Of a stretch of DNA of 64,000 nucleotides, positions 50,982 through 59,510 are shown piece by piece. The stretch is from Streptomyces griseoluteus (GTDB lineage: Bacteria > Actinomycetota > Actinomycetes > Streptomycetales > Streptomycetaceae). Every line of letters starts with the position of its first letter. Position 1 is the first letter of the stretch. The notes below the pieces were generated by a model, which was not told where the DNA came from, ran no database searches, and saw nothing but the letters and a program-made list of their open reading frames with translations. The position numbers were made by a program, and so were the translations under genes. Location: positions 1-64,000 of the forward strand of contig NZ_SRRU01000014.1 of NCBI RefSeq assembly GCF_004784465.1, written 5' to 3'.

Positions 50982-51006
50982 CCCGGCGCGGCCGCGCCGC
51001 GCCGGG
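50982..51006 (+). terminator. Hairpin terminator
   Basis: CCCGGCGCGGC / GCCGCGCCGGG with a 3-base loop, after the hypothetical gene and before the sigma-B-type promoter of the next gene. Confidence 0.65.
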
Positions 51007-51037
51007 AAGAGGTCGCACACAGCCAAGGCATTGGGTG

Positions 51038-51062
51038 GAATGCGTCGGCCGAGTCGGGGTAC
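51038..51062 (+). promoter_or_regulatory. Sigma-B-type promoter before the RsbW-like gene
   Basis: GAAT, 15 bases, GGGTAC. The start point would fall near 51069, about 48 bases before the ATG of the anti-sigma-type gene. Confidence 0.55.
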
Positions 51063-51116
51063 GAGCATCACAGGCAACAGGCGACCGGCCGTACCGGGCA
51101 TTTCGAGAGAGACACC

Positions 51117-51575
51117 ATGACCAAACACCTGGGCGTGGCAGTGGCAGCGATACCGAGTGGTTTCGACGTACCCGTGGAACCCCTTCGGCGTGCGGCGCAC
51201 TACACCGGGGAACCAGGATGCATCGCCGAGGCGCGGGCCTTCGCCGGGCGCTTCCTGGAGCAACTGCGGACCGAGTGGTGCGCCACCGTGGACAGCCGGA
51301 CGGGCGGGGAGCTGCTGCTGGTCGTCAGCGAGCTGGTCACCAACGCCGACCGGCACAGCAGGGGCCCGTACATCCTGGAGCTGGAGGGCACCGACAGCGC
51401 GGTCAGCGTCTCGGTGTACGACAGCAGCGTGGCGCTGCCGCGCTTCTTCCCCAAGGACCCCAAGCGGGTGGGCCATCACGGCCTGGAGATCGTGCGCGCG
51501 GTCGCCTCGGAGATCACCGTGGACCGCATACCGGTAGGGAAGCGTGTGCGCGCCCTGATCCGGCTGGACGGCTGA
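51117..51575 (+). CDS. RsbW-type ATP-binding protein (anti-sigma factor kinase)
   Basis: This protein of 152 residues has a HATPase_c_2 domain at about 35-150. The N box reads LLLVVSELVTNADRHS (about 62-77), followed by ISVYDSS-type strand SVSVYDSSVALP and G-box GHHGLEIVRAVAS. This is the GHKL kinase fold of SpoIIAB/RsbW. Such proteins bind a sigma-B-family factor and phosphorylate an anti-anti-sigma protein. The sigma-B-like gene lies next door on the other strand, a likely target. No STAS antagonist gene is visible. Confidence 0.85.
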   Translation: MTKHLGVAVAAIPSGFDVPVEPLRRAAHYTGEPGCIAEARAFAGRFLEQLRTEWCATVDSRTGGELLLVVSELVTNADRHSRGPYILELEGTDSAVSVSVYDSSVALPRFFPKDPKRVGHHGLEIVRAVASEITVDRIPVGKRVRALIRLDG

Positions 51576-51606
51576 GCGAACCTCTTCACACCCCCGGAGC
51601 AAGGAA

Positions 51607-51629
51607 CGCCGACCGCGACCCGGTCGGCG
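51607..51629 (+). terminator. Hairpin terminator
   Basis: CGCCGACCG / CGGTCGGCG with a 5-base loop, after the RsbW-like gene. Confidence 0.7.
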
Positions 51630-51689
51630 TCTTCGTGTGTCCGGAAACCGGCCTTCACGCGTCCGGCTGCGGTGGAAGAAGGCATGAAG

Positions 51690-51722
51690 AAGGGCGGCCC
51701 GGCAGAACCGGACCGCCCTTTT
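51690..51722. terminator. Bidirectional terminator with T tail
   Basis: AAGGGCGG-CCGG pairs with CCGG-CCGCCCTT with one mismatch, followed by TTTT on the plus strand. It sits between the convergent RsbW-like and sigma genes. Confidence 0.75.
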
Positions 51723-51749
51723 CCACGTCAAGGGGTCGGAGTCTGGTGC

Positions 51750-52640
51750 TCAGGCGCAGCCCAGCTCGCCCAGCATGCCCTCGCGCAGCCGCGCGATGAT
51801 GCGCTTGATCAGGCGGGAGACGTGCATCTGCGAGCAGCCCAGCTTCTCGCCGATCTCGGCCTGGGTGGCCTCCTCCACGAACCGCATGTGGATGATCTGC
51901 CGGTCGCGGTCGCTCAGCTCGGCCATCAGCGGGGCGAGGGCGTGGAAGTCCTCCACCAGCTGCAGGCCCTCCTCCTCGACGCCGATGAAGTCCGCCAGGA
52001 CCGCCTCGCCGTCCTCGCGGCCGTCGCCGGTGAGGGCGGCGTCCAGCGAGCTGGAGTTGTAGCCGTTCGAGGCGAGCTGGCCCTCGACGACCTGCTGCTC
52101 GGTGATGTTCATGAGCGTGGCCAGCTCGGCCACGGTCGGGTCGCGGTCCAGCCGGCTCGACAGCTCCTCGCGGGCCTTGGCCAGCTCCACGCGCAGCTCC
52201 TGGAGCCGGCGCGGCACGTGCACCGCCCAGGTGGTGTCACGGAAGAAACGCTTGATCTCACCCACGATGTAGGGCAGCGCGAAGGACGTGAACTCCACCT
52301 CGCGCGAGATCTCGAACCGGTCGATCGCCTTGATCAGGCCGATCATGCCGGTCTGGACGATGTCCTCCATGTCGTCGCCCCGGCCCCGGAAACGCCCGGC
52401 GGCGAAGCGCACCAGCGACATGTTCATCTCGATGAGGGTGTTGCGCGCGTACTGGTATTCGTGCGTGCCCTCTTCCAGCTCCGCCAGCCGGCGGAAGAAC
52501 TGGCGGGACAGCGCCCGCGCGTCACGCGGGGCGACGGACGCGGGGTCCGCGATACCAGGAAGGGTCTCCTCGTCCGTCATGTCCTGCGCGGCCTTGTCCG
52601 CGACCTCTGCTTGCGACCGGATGCCGACGGCGGTGTCCAT
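51750..52640 (-). CDS. Sigma-B/F/G family RNA polymerase sigma factor
   Basis: This 296-residue SigB-type factor has region 2 at about 75-135 (RNTLIEMNMSLVRFAAGRF, DDMEDIVQTGMIGLIKAIDRFE), region 3 at about 150-220 (PYIVGEIKRFFRDTTWAVHVPR) and region 4 at about 240-290 (LSDRDRQIIHMRFVEEATQAEIG, QMHVSRLIKRIIARLR). The N-terminal 45 residues are polar. It controls stress or differentiation genes in Streptomyces; several paralogues exist and I cannot tell which this is. GGGAGAGG precedes the ATG. A sigma-B-type promoter upstream suggests autoregulation. Confidence 0.95.
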   Translation of the reverse strand: MDTAVGIRSQAEVADKAAQDMTDEETLPGIADPASVAPRDARALSRQFFRRLAELEEGTHEYQYARNTLIEMNMSLVRFAAGRFRGRGDDMEDIVQTGMIGLIKAIDRFEISREVEFTSFALPYIVGEIKRFFRDTTWAVHVPRRLQELRVELAKAREELSSRLDRDPTVAELATLMNITEQQVVEGQLASNGYNSSSLDAALTGDGREDGEAVLADFIGVEEEGLQLVEDFHALAPLMAELSDRDRQIIHMRFVEEATQAEIGEKLGCSQMHVSRLIKRIIARLREGMLGELGCA

Positions 52641-52770
52641 TAACCTCTCCCACGTAAGTCACGGTTCGACGACTGCTCCCGTGGGCCCGGTTGCCCGAGG
52701 CCACGGTTGCCGCGTGGTCCCCGGCTACCCGGAAAACCCCGCCCCATGCACGTCTTCTCTCACGGGCCGG

Positions 52771-52795
52771 GTACCCCCGGTCACGCGACGCATGC
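52771..52795 (-). promoter_or_regulatory. Sigma-B-type promoter of the sigma gene
   Basis: GCAT, 15 bases, GGGTAC on the minus strand, about 130 bases before the start codon. It suggests that the sigma factor drives its own gene. The rest of the 290-base gap 52641-52930 holds no gene that I can support. Confidence 0.55.
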
Positions 52796-52930
52796 AGACG
52801 AATTTCGACCTGGCTCGAAATCGCCGAAGTGGCTCGATCTTATCGGCCCGCGACCGATGAGTCCGGGGCCGGGGCCCGGTCGGTACAGGTGAGCGCGCGA
52901 CCGGCGCCGCGACCCGTACAGGAGGTCCCC

Positions 52931-53413
52931 ATGTCCCACGGTGGTTTCACCACATGTCTCTGGTTCGACGGCCAGGCCGAGGAGGCGGCGCACTACTACG
53001 TCTCCGTCTTCAAGGACTCCGGCATCGGCCGGATCACCCACTGGAGCGAGGCCGGCCCCGGTGAGGCCGGGACCGTGCTCACCGTCGAGTTCACCGCCAA
53101 CGGCCAGAAGTTCGTCGCTCTCAACGGCGGCCCCGAGTTCAAGTTCAGCGAGGCCGTCTCGTTCATGATCCGCTGTGCCGACCAGCGGGAGATCGACCAC
53201 TACTGGACCCGGCTGACCGAGGACGGCGGCGAGGGCGGCCCCTGCGGCTGGCTCAAGGACAAGTACGGCGTCTCCTGGCAGGTCTGCCCCGAGCGGCTGC
53301 TCGAGATGACCAACGACCCCGACCCGCAGAAGGCCGCCCGTGCCTTCGGCGCCATGATGAAGATGGGCAAGCTCGACCTCGCCGCCCTGGAGAAGGCGTA
53401 CGCGGGCGAGTGA
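52931..53413 (+). CDS. PhnB-like VOC protein (3-demethylubiquinone methyltransferase-like fold)
   Basis: This protein of 160 residues begins GGFTTCLWFDGQAEEAAHYY and has FVALNGGPEFKFSEAVSFMI, WTRLTEDGGEGGPCGWLKD and YGVSWQVCPERLLEM, all typical of the PhnB/YjdN group. The fold is VOC-like; the annotated methyltransferase activity of the family is doubtful. GGAGGTCCCC precedes the ATG. Its end is close to the convergent phosphotransferase gene. Confidence 0.9.
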   Translation: MSHGGFTTCLWFDGQAEEAAHYYVSVFKDSGIGRITHWSEAGPGEAGTVLTVEFTANGQKFVALNGGPEFKFSEAVSFMIRCADQREIDHYWTRLTEDGGEGGPCGWLKDKYGVSWQVCPERLLEMTNDPDPQKAARAFGAMMKMGKLDLAALEKAYAGE

Positions 53414-53430
53414 CCGGAACCGGTGCCCGG

Positions 53431-54324
53431 TCACGCGCTCTCGGCGAGCACCTCGCCGATCGTGTGCCGGGCGTTCTTTGCCAGGACCGGGTTGGTGCGC
53501 CAGTAGTAGGGGAGCTGGACCAGGGCGATGGACAGCGCCCAGCCCCGGCCGCGCGCCCACTCGGCGTCTTCCGCGCCCACCGCGTCGCGGAAGACGCCCC
53601 GGACGGCGGCGGGGAGCAGGTTCCAGGCCACGATCAGGTCCACGGCCGGATCGCCCACCCCGGCGCAGCCGAAGTCGATCACCGCGCTCAGCCTGCCCCC
53701 ACCGGCGACCAGGACATTGCCGGGGGAGAGGTCGGCGTGCGCCCAGGCCGGCGGGCCGGTGTGCGTGGGAGCGGCCAGCGCCCGCTCCCAGCGTGCCGTC
53801 GCCCCGGCGGTGTCGATACGGCCGGCGAGCCGGGCCAGCGCCTCACGGGTCGACTCGTCCTGCCCGGCGAGCGGGCCGCCCCGGTAGCTCCGGGGGGCGT
53901 CCGCGGTCGCGGTCCGGCGCAGGGCGGCCACGAACGCGCCCAGTTCCTTGGCCAGTTGCTCCGGCTCCTCCACCGCTCCCGCCACCGGGTTGGCGCCGTC
54001 CAGCCAGCGGTAGACCGACCAGGGCCAGGGAAAGCCGCTGTCCGGCTCCCCGAAGCCCACCGGTTCCGGGACGGCCACCGGCAGGCCGGGGCCCAGGCGG
54101 GGCAGCCAGTCCCGCTCGTGCGCCACATCCGCCACCGCGCCCGGATGGCGGGGGAGCCGTACCACCAGCTCCGGTCCCAGGCGGAACATCGCGTTCTCCG
54201 TGCCGGACGACCTCAGCCGGGTCACCGGCAGTTCCGCCCACGCGGGGAACCGCCGCGCCACCAGACGCTCCACCAGCGGGGCGTCGATGTCGAGTTCACC
54301 GTCACGCATCTTCTGGGTACTCAC
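53431..54324 (-). CDS. Aminoglycoside phosphotransferase family protein
   Basis: This protein of about 297 residues has an N-lobe with LVVRLPRHPGAVADVAHERDWL. The catalytic loop is WAHADLSPGNVLV and the metal loop VIDFGCAGVGDPAVDL, as in the APH(3')/CHK superfamily. It probably phosphorylates a small hydroxylated compound; a resistance role cannot be claimed. GTG 54324 is chosen because family proteins often begin STQK-x-x-x-G-E-LDID; ATG 54309 is the alternative. No operon partner is visible. Confidence 0.87.
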   Translation of the reverse strand: MSTQKMRDGELDIDAPLVERLVARRFPAWAELPVTRLRSSGTENAMFRLGPELVVRLPRHPGAVADVAHERDWLPRLGPGLPVAVPEPVGFGEPDSGFPWPWSVYRWLDGANPVAGAVEEPEQLAKELGAFVAALRRTATADAPRSYRGGPLAGQDESTREALARLAGRIDTAGATARWERALAAPTHTGPPAWAHADLSPGNVLVAGGGRLSAVIDFGCAGVGDPAVDLIVAWNLLPAAVRGVFRDAVGAEDAEWARGRGWALSIALVQLPYYWRTNPVLAKNARHTIGEVLAESA

Positions 54325-54456
54325 CGGCCCCATCCAAGGGCCGGTGTGTCCCCGCTGTCGACCGAAAAAACCTGACCACACCGTCCCCGAGCGCCCCGCG
54401 CACCGAGTGGCTAACGTGACAATCCGGGACGAACCGCCAACACGAAAGGGCCGACC

Positions 54457-55251
54457 ATGGCCGTGCAGTCCGAAGGAACGCCCTGCTGGGCCGACGCGAT
54501 GTTCACCGACCTGGAGGGCGCCAAGCGGTTCTACGGCGACGTCCTCGGCTGGACCTTCGGCCAATCGTCGTCCGAGTACGGCAACTACACCCAGGCGTAC
54601 GCGGACGGCAAGGCCGTCGCCGCCATCGTCCCGCCCATGCCCGGCCAGGAGAGCACGTCGCAGTGGTGTCTCTACTTCGCCTCGCCGGACGCCGCCGCCA
54701 CCGCCGCGAAGGTCGAGGAGAACGGCGGCGAGGTGCTGATGGAGCCGATGCGGGTCGGTGACTTCGGCACGATGGCGATCGCCCGCGAGCCCAGCGGCGC
54801 CGTGTTCGGCATCTGGCAGGGCGACGCCCACGAGGGCTTCGAGGCGGTGGCCGAGCCCGGCGCATATTGCTGGTCGGAGCTGTACACCCGCGAACCGGAG
54901 AAGGCGGACGCGTTCCTGTCGGCCGTCTTCCCGTACCGGATGAAGGACATGGCGGACGAGCACGTCGACTTCCGCCTCTTCGACCTGGGCGCCGACCCGG
55001 TGCTCGGCCGGATGCGGATGGGGGAGGAGTTCCCCCCGGAGGTCCCCTCCTACGTCAACGTCTACTTCACCGTCGACGACTGCGACGCGGCCGTGGCGCG
55101 CGCCACCGAGCGCGGTGCCGTGCTCCGGTTCGGCCCGATGACCAGCCCCTTCGGCCGGTTCGCCGCCCTCACCGACCCGCAGGGCGCGAGCTTCTCGGTG
55201 ATCGACGTCACCACGACGGAGGGCGGCATGCCCGACTTCAAGGACGCCTGA
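54457..55251 (+). CDS. Two-domain VOC family protein
   Basis: This protein of 264 residues contains two VOC modules, at about 8-125 (EGTPCWADAMFTDLEGAKRFY) and 135-260 (PGAYCWSELYTREPEKADAFL). Both end with a Pro-Gln/Ser-Gly-Ala motif (REPSGAVFGIWQ; TDPQGASFSVID). The design is common in Streptomyces and resembles hydroxylase- or glyoxalase-like proteins. Substrate unknown. AAAGGG lies before the ATG. Confidence 0.9.
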   Translation: MAVQSEGTPCWADAMFTDLEGAKRFYGDVLGWTFGQSSSEYGNYTQAYADGKAVAAIVPPMPGQESTSQWCLYFASPDAAATAAKVEENGGEVLMEPMRVGDFGTMAIAREPSGAVFGIWQGDAHEGFEAVAEPGAYCWSELYTREPEKADAFLSAVFPYRMKDMADEHVDFRLFDLGADPVLGRMRMGEEFPPEVPSYVNVYFTVDDCDAAVARATERGAVLRFGPMTSPFGRFAALTDPQGASFSVIDVTTTEGGMPDFKDA

Positions 55252-55296
55252 CCCGGCCGGTCGGATCCCGCGCGCGGCCATGGCATGATCGGGCAC

Positions 55297-55986
55297 ATGC
55301 GTGAACGTGTGGTGGCCGCGTGCGACGGGGCTTCGAAGGGAAACCCCGGACCGGCCGGATGGGCCTGGGTGGTCTCCGGCGACGACGAGCGGACCCCGGC
55401 CCGCTGGGAGTCGGGCCCGCTCGGCCGGGCCACCAACAATGTCGCCGAACTCACCGCGCTGGAGAGGCTGCTGACCGCCGTCGAGCCGGACGTGCCGCTG
55501 GAGGTCCGGATGGACTCCCAGTACGCGATGAAGGCCGTCACCACCTGGCTGCCCGGCTGGAAGCGCAACGGCTGGAAGACCGCCGCCGGCAAGCCGGTCG
55601 CCAACCAGGACCTCGTGGTCCGTATCGACGCGCTGCTCGACGGCCGCTCGGTGGAGTTTAAGTACGTCCCCGCCCACCAGGTCGACGGCGACCCGCTGAA
55701 CGACTTCGCCGACCGCGCCGCCAGCCAGGCCGCCGTGGTGCAGGAGGCCGCGGGCAGCGCCCACGGCTCGCCCGAGCCGCCGCCCTCGCCCGACACCCCG
55801 GCCCCCTCCGCCCGCCGCAAGTCGCCCCGGCGGGCCACCGGCGCCTCCGGTTCCGCCTCCTCGCGGACCATCAAGGCCAAGTTCGCCGGCCGCTGCCTCT
55901 GCGGCCGCTCCTACGCGGCCGGCGAGTCCATCGCCAAGAACGCGCAGGGCTGGGGCCACCCGGAGTGCCGCACCGCCACCGGCTGA
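55297..55986 (+). CDS. rnhA: Ribonuclease HI with C-terminal zinc-type tail
   Basis: This 229-residue enzyme cuts the RNA strand of RNA-DNA hybrids. The active-site acids are in VAACDGASKGNPGPAGW, NNVAELTALERLL, VRMDSQYAMK and NDFADRAAS. After about 145 comes a Pro/Ser linker, then a small module CLCGRSYAAGESIAKN...GWGHPEC that may bind zinc. The RNase H core alone is the usual length; the tail is an actinobacterial addition. The ATG at 55297 is preferred to the one at 55285. Confidence 0.92.
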   Translation: MRERVVAACDGASKGNPGPAGWAWVVSGDDERTPARWESGPLGRATNNVAELTALERLLTAVEPDVPLEVRMDSQYAMKAVTTWLPGWKRNGWKTAAGKPVANQDLVVRIDALLDGRSVEFKYVPAHQVDGDPLNDFADRAASQAAVVQEAAGSAHGSPEPPPSPDTPAPSARRKSPRRATGASGSASSRTIKAKFAGRCLCGRSYAAGESIAKNAQGWGHPECRTATG

Positions 55987-56083
55987 CCCGCCACTACCGG
56001 ATGTCTCCGGGCCCGGCCATGCCCAGACGCTGCTACCCTGCGAGGCCGATCGACTACGTCCGGTGACTTCCAGGGGTGTGCGC

Positions 56084-57295
56084 GTGAAGGTCGTCTGCGT
56101 CGGGGGCGGGCCAGCCGGCCTGTACCTCGCCATCCTGCTCAAGCGGCGGAACCCGTCCCACGACATCACCGTCCATGAACGCGCCCCCGAGGGTTCCACC
56201 TACGGCTGGGGCGTCACCTACTGGCAGGGCCTGATGGACCGGCTCCGCGCCCACGACCCAGAGTCGGCGGACGCCATCGCACGCAACTCGGTCCACTGGC
56301 ACGAAGGTGTCGCCCACGTCCGGGATTCGAGTACCCGTCAGCCCGGCGACCAGGGCTCCGGCATCGGCCGCCACCGTCTCCTCGAACTGCTCGCCGAGCG
56401 CGCCCGAACCCTGGGCGTACGGCTGGAGTTCACGAGCGAGATCACCGCACCCCCGGCCGGCGCCGACCTGGTGGTGGCCGCCGACGGCATCGGCAGCGCC
56501 CTGCGCACCCGGTACGCGGAGGCGTTCGGCACCCATGTCACCCACGGCCGCAACCACTTCCTCTGGCTCGGCACCACCAAGGTCTTCGACGCCTTCACCT
56601 TCGCCTTCGTCGAGACACCGCACGGCTGGATCTGGGCCTATGGCTACCCCTACGACACCGGGCACAGCACCTGCGTCATCGAGTGCTCGCCCGAGACCCT
56701 CACCGGCCTCGGCCTGCACAGCGCCGACGAGGGAGACGGGCTCGCCCTGCTGGAGCACCTCTTCGCCGACCTCCTCGACGGCCACCCCCTCATCGGCCGC
56801 GCGTCCGACGGCACCAGCGTCCCCTGGCTGAACTTCCGCACTCTCACCAACCGCACGTGGCACCACGACGGCCTCGTCCTGCTCGGCGACGCCGCCCACA
56901 CCACCCACTACTCCATCGGCGCGGGCACCACCCTCGCCCTGGAGGACGCCATGTGCCTGGCCACCGCCCTGCAGGAGCACCCCGCCCTGCCCGATGCCCT
57001 CGCCGCCTACGAGAAGCGCCGCCGCTCCGAGCTGCTGTCCGCGCAGAGCGCCGCCCGCTACAGCGCCCGCTGGTACGAGAGCCTGCCCCGCTACATCGAA
57101 CTGCCCCCGCACCGCATGTTCGCCCTGCTCGGCCAGCGCCACTCCCCGCTGCTGCCCTACGTGCCGCCGCAGCTCTACTACGGCCTCGACAAGGCGGCCG
57201 GACAGCTCGAACCGCTGCGCCGGCTCAAGCGCTGGCTCGGCCCCCGCGCCGCCCGCGCCCTGCACGCCGCGCGCACCCCCGGCCGCTCCCGCTGA
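56084..57295 (+). CDS. FAD-dependent aromatic monooxygenase-like protein
   Basis: This protein of about 403 residues has a Rossmann FAD site at the start, VKVVCVGGGPAGLYLAILL. Then comes ADLVVAADGIGSALR (the DG motif) and LVLLGDAAHTTHYSIGAGTTLALEDAM (the GD motif), as in the PHBH/UbiH group of flavin monooxygenases. The WGVTYWQGLMDRL stretch recalls anthraniloyl-CoA monooxygenase-type enzymes. GTG 56084 has AGGGG upstream; GTG 56063 is possible. It lies 108 bases before an MFS-TetR operon, which may export its product. Confidence 0.87.
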   Translation: MKVVCVGGGPAGLYLAILLKRRNPSHDITVHERAPEGSTYGWGVTYWQGLMDRLRAHDPESADAIARNSVHWHEGVAHVRDSSTRQPGDQGSGIGRHRLLELLAERARTLGVRLEFTSEITAPPAGADLVVAADGIGSALRTRYAEAFGTHVTHGRNHFLWLGTTKVFDAFTFAFVETPHGWIWAYGYPYDTGHSTCVIECSPETLTGLGLHSADEGDGLALLEHLFADLLDGHPLIGRASDGTSVPWLNFRTLTNRTWHHDGLVLLGDAAHTTHYSIGAGTTLALEDAMCLATALQEHPALPDALAAYEKRRRSELLSAQSAARYSARWYESLPRYIELPPHRMFALLGQRHSPLLPYVPPQLYYGLDKAAGQLEPLRRLKRWLGPRAARALHAARTPGRSR

Positions 57296-57329
57296 CCCCC
57301 TGCACCCCAGCTCAGGGTACGGGCACCGG

Positions 57330-57358
57330 TTGGTGAATGGTCATTCACCGGATAGAGT
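57330..57358 (+). promoter_or_regulatory. Promoter of the MFS-tetR operon
   Basis: TTGGTG, 17 bases, TAGAGT. Both promoter elements are overlapped by the two palindromes listed next, so repressor binding would block RNA polymerase. Confidence 0.55.
57332..57349. promoter_or_regulatory. TetR operator 1
   Basis: GGTGAATGGTCATTCACC has 8-base perfect arms and a 2-base centre, lying over the -35 region. It shares the GTGAAT half-site with operator 2. Confidence 0.75.
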
Positions 57359-57372
57359 GAATAGCTATTCAC
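57357..57372. promoter_or_regulatory. TetR operator 2
   Basis: GTGAATAGCTATTCAC is a perfect 16-base palindrome just after the -10. Its centre is 24 bases from that of operator 1. Confidence 0.75.
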
Positions 57373-57403
57373 CAGTCACGCACATTCCCCCGCAGGAGCG
57401 TCG

Positions 57404-58891
57404 ATGGACCCCTCCGCCCCCATACCCGAGCCGCCCGGCACCCTCGCGGCGCCGCCCCGGCTGCGGGAGCGCCTCACCATCCCCGTGCTGGCGTCGGGCG
57501 GCATCCTCATGGCCGTCATGCAGACCGTGGTCGTCCCGCTCCTGCCGGACCTGCCCCGGCTCACGGGATCGTCACCGGCCGCCGTCTCCTGGATGGTCAC
57601 CGCCACCCTGCTCTCCGGTGCCGTGCTCACCCCGGTCCTCGGCCGCGCCGGTGACATGTACGGCAAGCGCAGGGTGCTGACTTCCGCGCTCGCCCTGATG
57701 ACCGTCGGCTCGGTGCTGTGCGCGCTGTCCTCCGACATCACCGTGCTCATCACCGCCCGCGCCCTCCAGGGCGCCGCCGCCTCCGTCGTCCCGCTGTCCA
57801 TCAGCATCCTGCGCGACGAACTCCCGCCTCAGCGGCGGGGATCGGCGGTCGCGCTGATGAGCTCCACCGTCGGCATCGGCGCCGCCCTCGGCCTGCCGCT
57901 GGCCGCGCTCGTCGTGCAGTACGCCGACTGGCACACCATGTTCTGGCTGACCAGCGCCCTGGGGCTGCTCGGGGTCGCGGCCACCTGGTGGGCGGTTGGG
58001 GAGTCGCCGGTACGCGAGGCCGGCCGGTTCGACGTGGTCGGCGCGCTGGGCCTGGCCGTCGCGCTGGTGGCCCTGCTGCTCGCCGTCTCCCAGGGTGGCC
58101 AGTGGGGCTGGACCAGCCCCGCCGTCCTCGGGCTGTTCGCCGCCTTCGCCGTGGTGGTCGCCCTGTGGTGGCGCCAGCAGTTGCGGACCGCCCGGCCGCT
58201 GGTCGATCTGCGGCTGGTGACCCGGCCGAGGGTGGGCCTGTCCCATGTGGCGGCCCTGCTCACCGGATTCGCGTTCTACGCCAACTCGCTCGTCACCGCC
58301 CAGCTCGTCCAGGCGCCCGAGGCCAGCGGCTACGGGCTTGGGCTGTCCATCGTCGCCACCGGACTCTGCCTGCTGCCCGGCGGCGTGACCATGCTGCTCT
58401 TCTCGCCGCTGTCCGCCCGGATCTCCGCCCGGCGCGGGCCCCGGATCACCCTCGCCCTCGGCGCCGCGGTCATCGCCTGCGGCTACGCGCTGCGCATCGC
58501 CGACAGCCGCGACCTCTGGATGATCATCCTCGGGGCGACCGTGGTGGCCACCGGCACCACCCTCGCCTACTCCGCGCTGCCCACCCTGATCCTGCGCGCG
58601 GTACCGGCCGCCCAGACCGCGTCCGCCAACGGTGTCAACGTCCTGATGCGGACCATCGGCCAGGCCGTCTCCAGCGCCGCCGTCGCCGCCGTACTGGTCC
58701 ACCACACCAGCCTCGTCGGCGGGCTGCCGGTGCCCACGCTGCACGGGTATCTGATGGCCTTCGCCATGGCCGGTGCCGTCGCGCTGGCCGCCTGCGCGGC
58801 CGCCCTCACCATCCCCGGCGACGGCACCCCCGACGGCACCCCCCGCGCCGAGGGCGCCACCCTGGGGACCCGTGCCCTGGAGGAGGCGTGA
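57404..58891 (+). CDS. MFS drug/metabolite efflux transporter (DHA2-like)
   Basis: This inner-membrane protein of 495 residues probably has 14 helices. Motif A is GRAGDMYGKRRVL (about 84-96), motif C-like GSVLCALSSDITVLI, and ALQGAAASVVPLSISILRD follows. The last TM ends near 470, then a polar tail. It probably exports a small hydrophobic molecule with protons. It overlaps the tetR gene by four bases (GTGA), so the two are co-translated. GCAGGAG precedes the ATG. Two GTGAAT-type operators control the promoter. Confidence 0.9.
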   Translation: MDPSAPIPEPPGTLAAPPRLRERLTIPVLASGGILMAVMQTVVVPLLPDLPRLTGSSPAAVSWMVTATLLSGAVLTPVLGRAGDMYGKRRVLTSALALMTVGSVLCALSSDITVLITARALQGAAASVVPLSISILRDELPPQRRGSAVALMSSTVGIGAALGLPLAALVVQYADWHTMFWLTSALGLLGVAATWWAVGESPVREAGRFDVVGALGLAVALVALLLAVSQGGQWGWTSPAVLGLFAAFAVVVALWWRQQLRTARPLVDLRLVTRPRVGLSHVAALLTGFAFYANSLVTAQLVQAPEASGYGLGLSIVATGLCLLPGGVTMLLFSPLSARISARRGPRITLALGAAVIACGYALRIADSRDLWMIILGATVVATGTTLAYSALPTLILRAVPAAQTASANGVNVLMRTIGQAVSSAAVAAVLVHHTSLVGGLPVPTLHGYLMAFAMAGAVALAACAAALTIPGDGTPDGTPRAEGATLGTRALEEA

Positions 58892-59454
58892 CCACCGCAC
58901 CCGCTCCCGCGCGCCGGGACGCCGAGGCGACCAAGGCGGCCATCCTCAAGGCCGCCCGGCACCTCCTGGCCCGGCACGCGCACGCCGACATCACCCTCAA
59001 GGCCGTCGCGGAGCGGGCCGGGGTCAGCCCGCCGCTGGTGGTGAAGTACTTCGGCAACAAGGACGCCCTGTTCGCCCGCGTCATGTCCTTCGACACCGAC
59101 GCCGACGACCTCCTCGACGCCCCCCTCGCCGGCCTGGGACGGCACATGGTCCAGCACGTCCTGGCCAGCCAGCGCGACCGGGGTGCCGACCCGCTGCTGC
59201 GCATCGCCTTCGCCCCGCTGCACGGCGACCACGGCGACGTCCTGCGCGCCAACTTCCGCGCCCAGGTCACCGACCGCCTCGCCGCCCGGCTCACCGGCCC
59301 CGACGCCGGGCTGCGCGCCGAACTGGCCGTCGCCGCACTCATCGGGGTCGGCGTCATGTACGGCATCGCCCGCGGCCCCCACCTGCGCGAGAGCGACCCG
59401 GACGAGGTGGCCGACCGCTACGGACCGCTCGTCCAGGCCCAGCTGACGCCCTGA
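58888..59454 (+). CDS. TetR-family repressor
   Basis: This 188-residue protein has an HTH at about 12-58 (DAEATKAAILKAARHLLARH, LKAVAERAGVSPPLVVKYFGNKDALF) and a C-terminal TetR_C-type ligand domain with ADPLLRIAFAPLHGDHGDVL and VAALIGVGVMYGIARG. It starts at GTG inside the stop codon of the MFS gene (GTGA), with AGGAGG upstream. The two perfect palindromes in the operon promoter are its likely binding sites. The ligand is probably the compound exported by the MFS protein. Confidence 0.93.
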   Translation: MTTAPAPARRDAEATKAAILKAARHLLARHAHADITLKAVAERAGVSPPLVVKYFGNKDALFARVMSFDTDADDLLDAPLAGLGRHMVQHVLASQRDRGADPLLRIAFAPLHGDHGDVLRANFRAQVTDRLAARLTGPDAGLRAELAVAALIGVGVMYGIARGPHLRESDPDEVADRYGPLVQAQLTP

Positions 59455-59510
59455 CTCATCCCTGGGGCGGGTCTTCCGGATCTCGCCGACAGCGCGGGCC
59501 CTGGCACGCG

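Noticed and set aside
54325..56199. Minus-strand extension of the phosphotransferase frame to 922 codons
   Set aside because: The extra part is antisense to the two-domain VOC and RNase HI genes and is low-complexity Gly/Ala/Arg. The enzyme begins near 54324.
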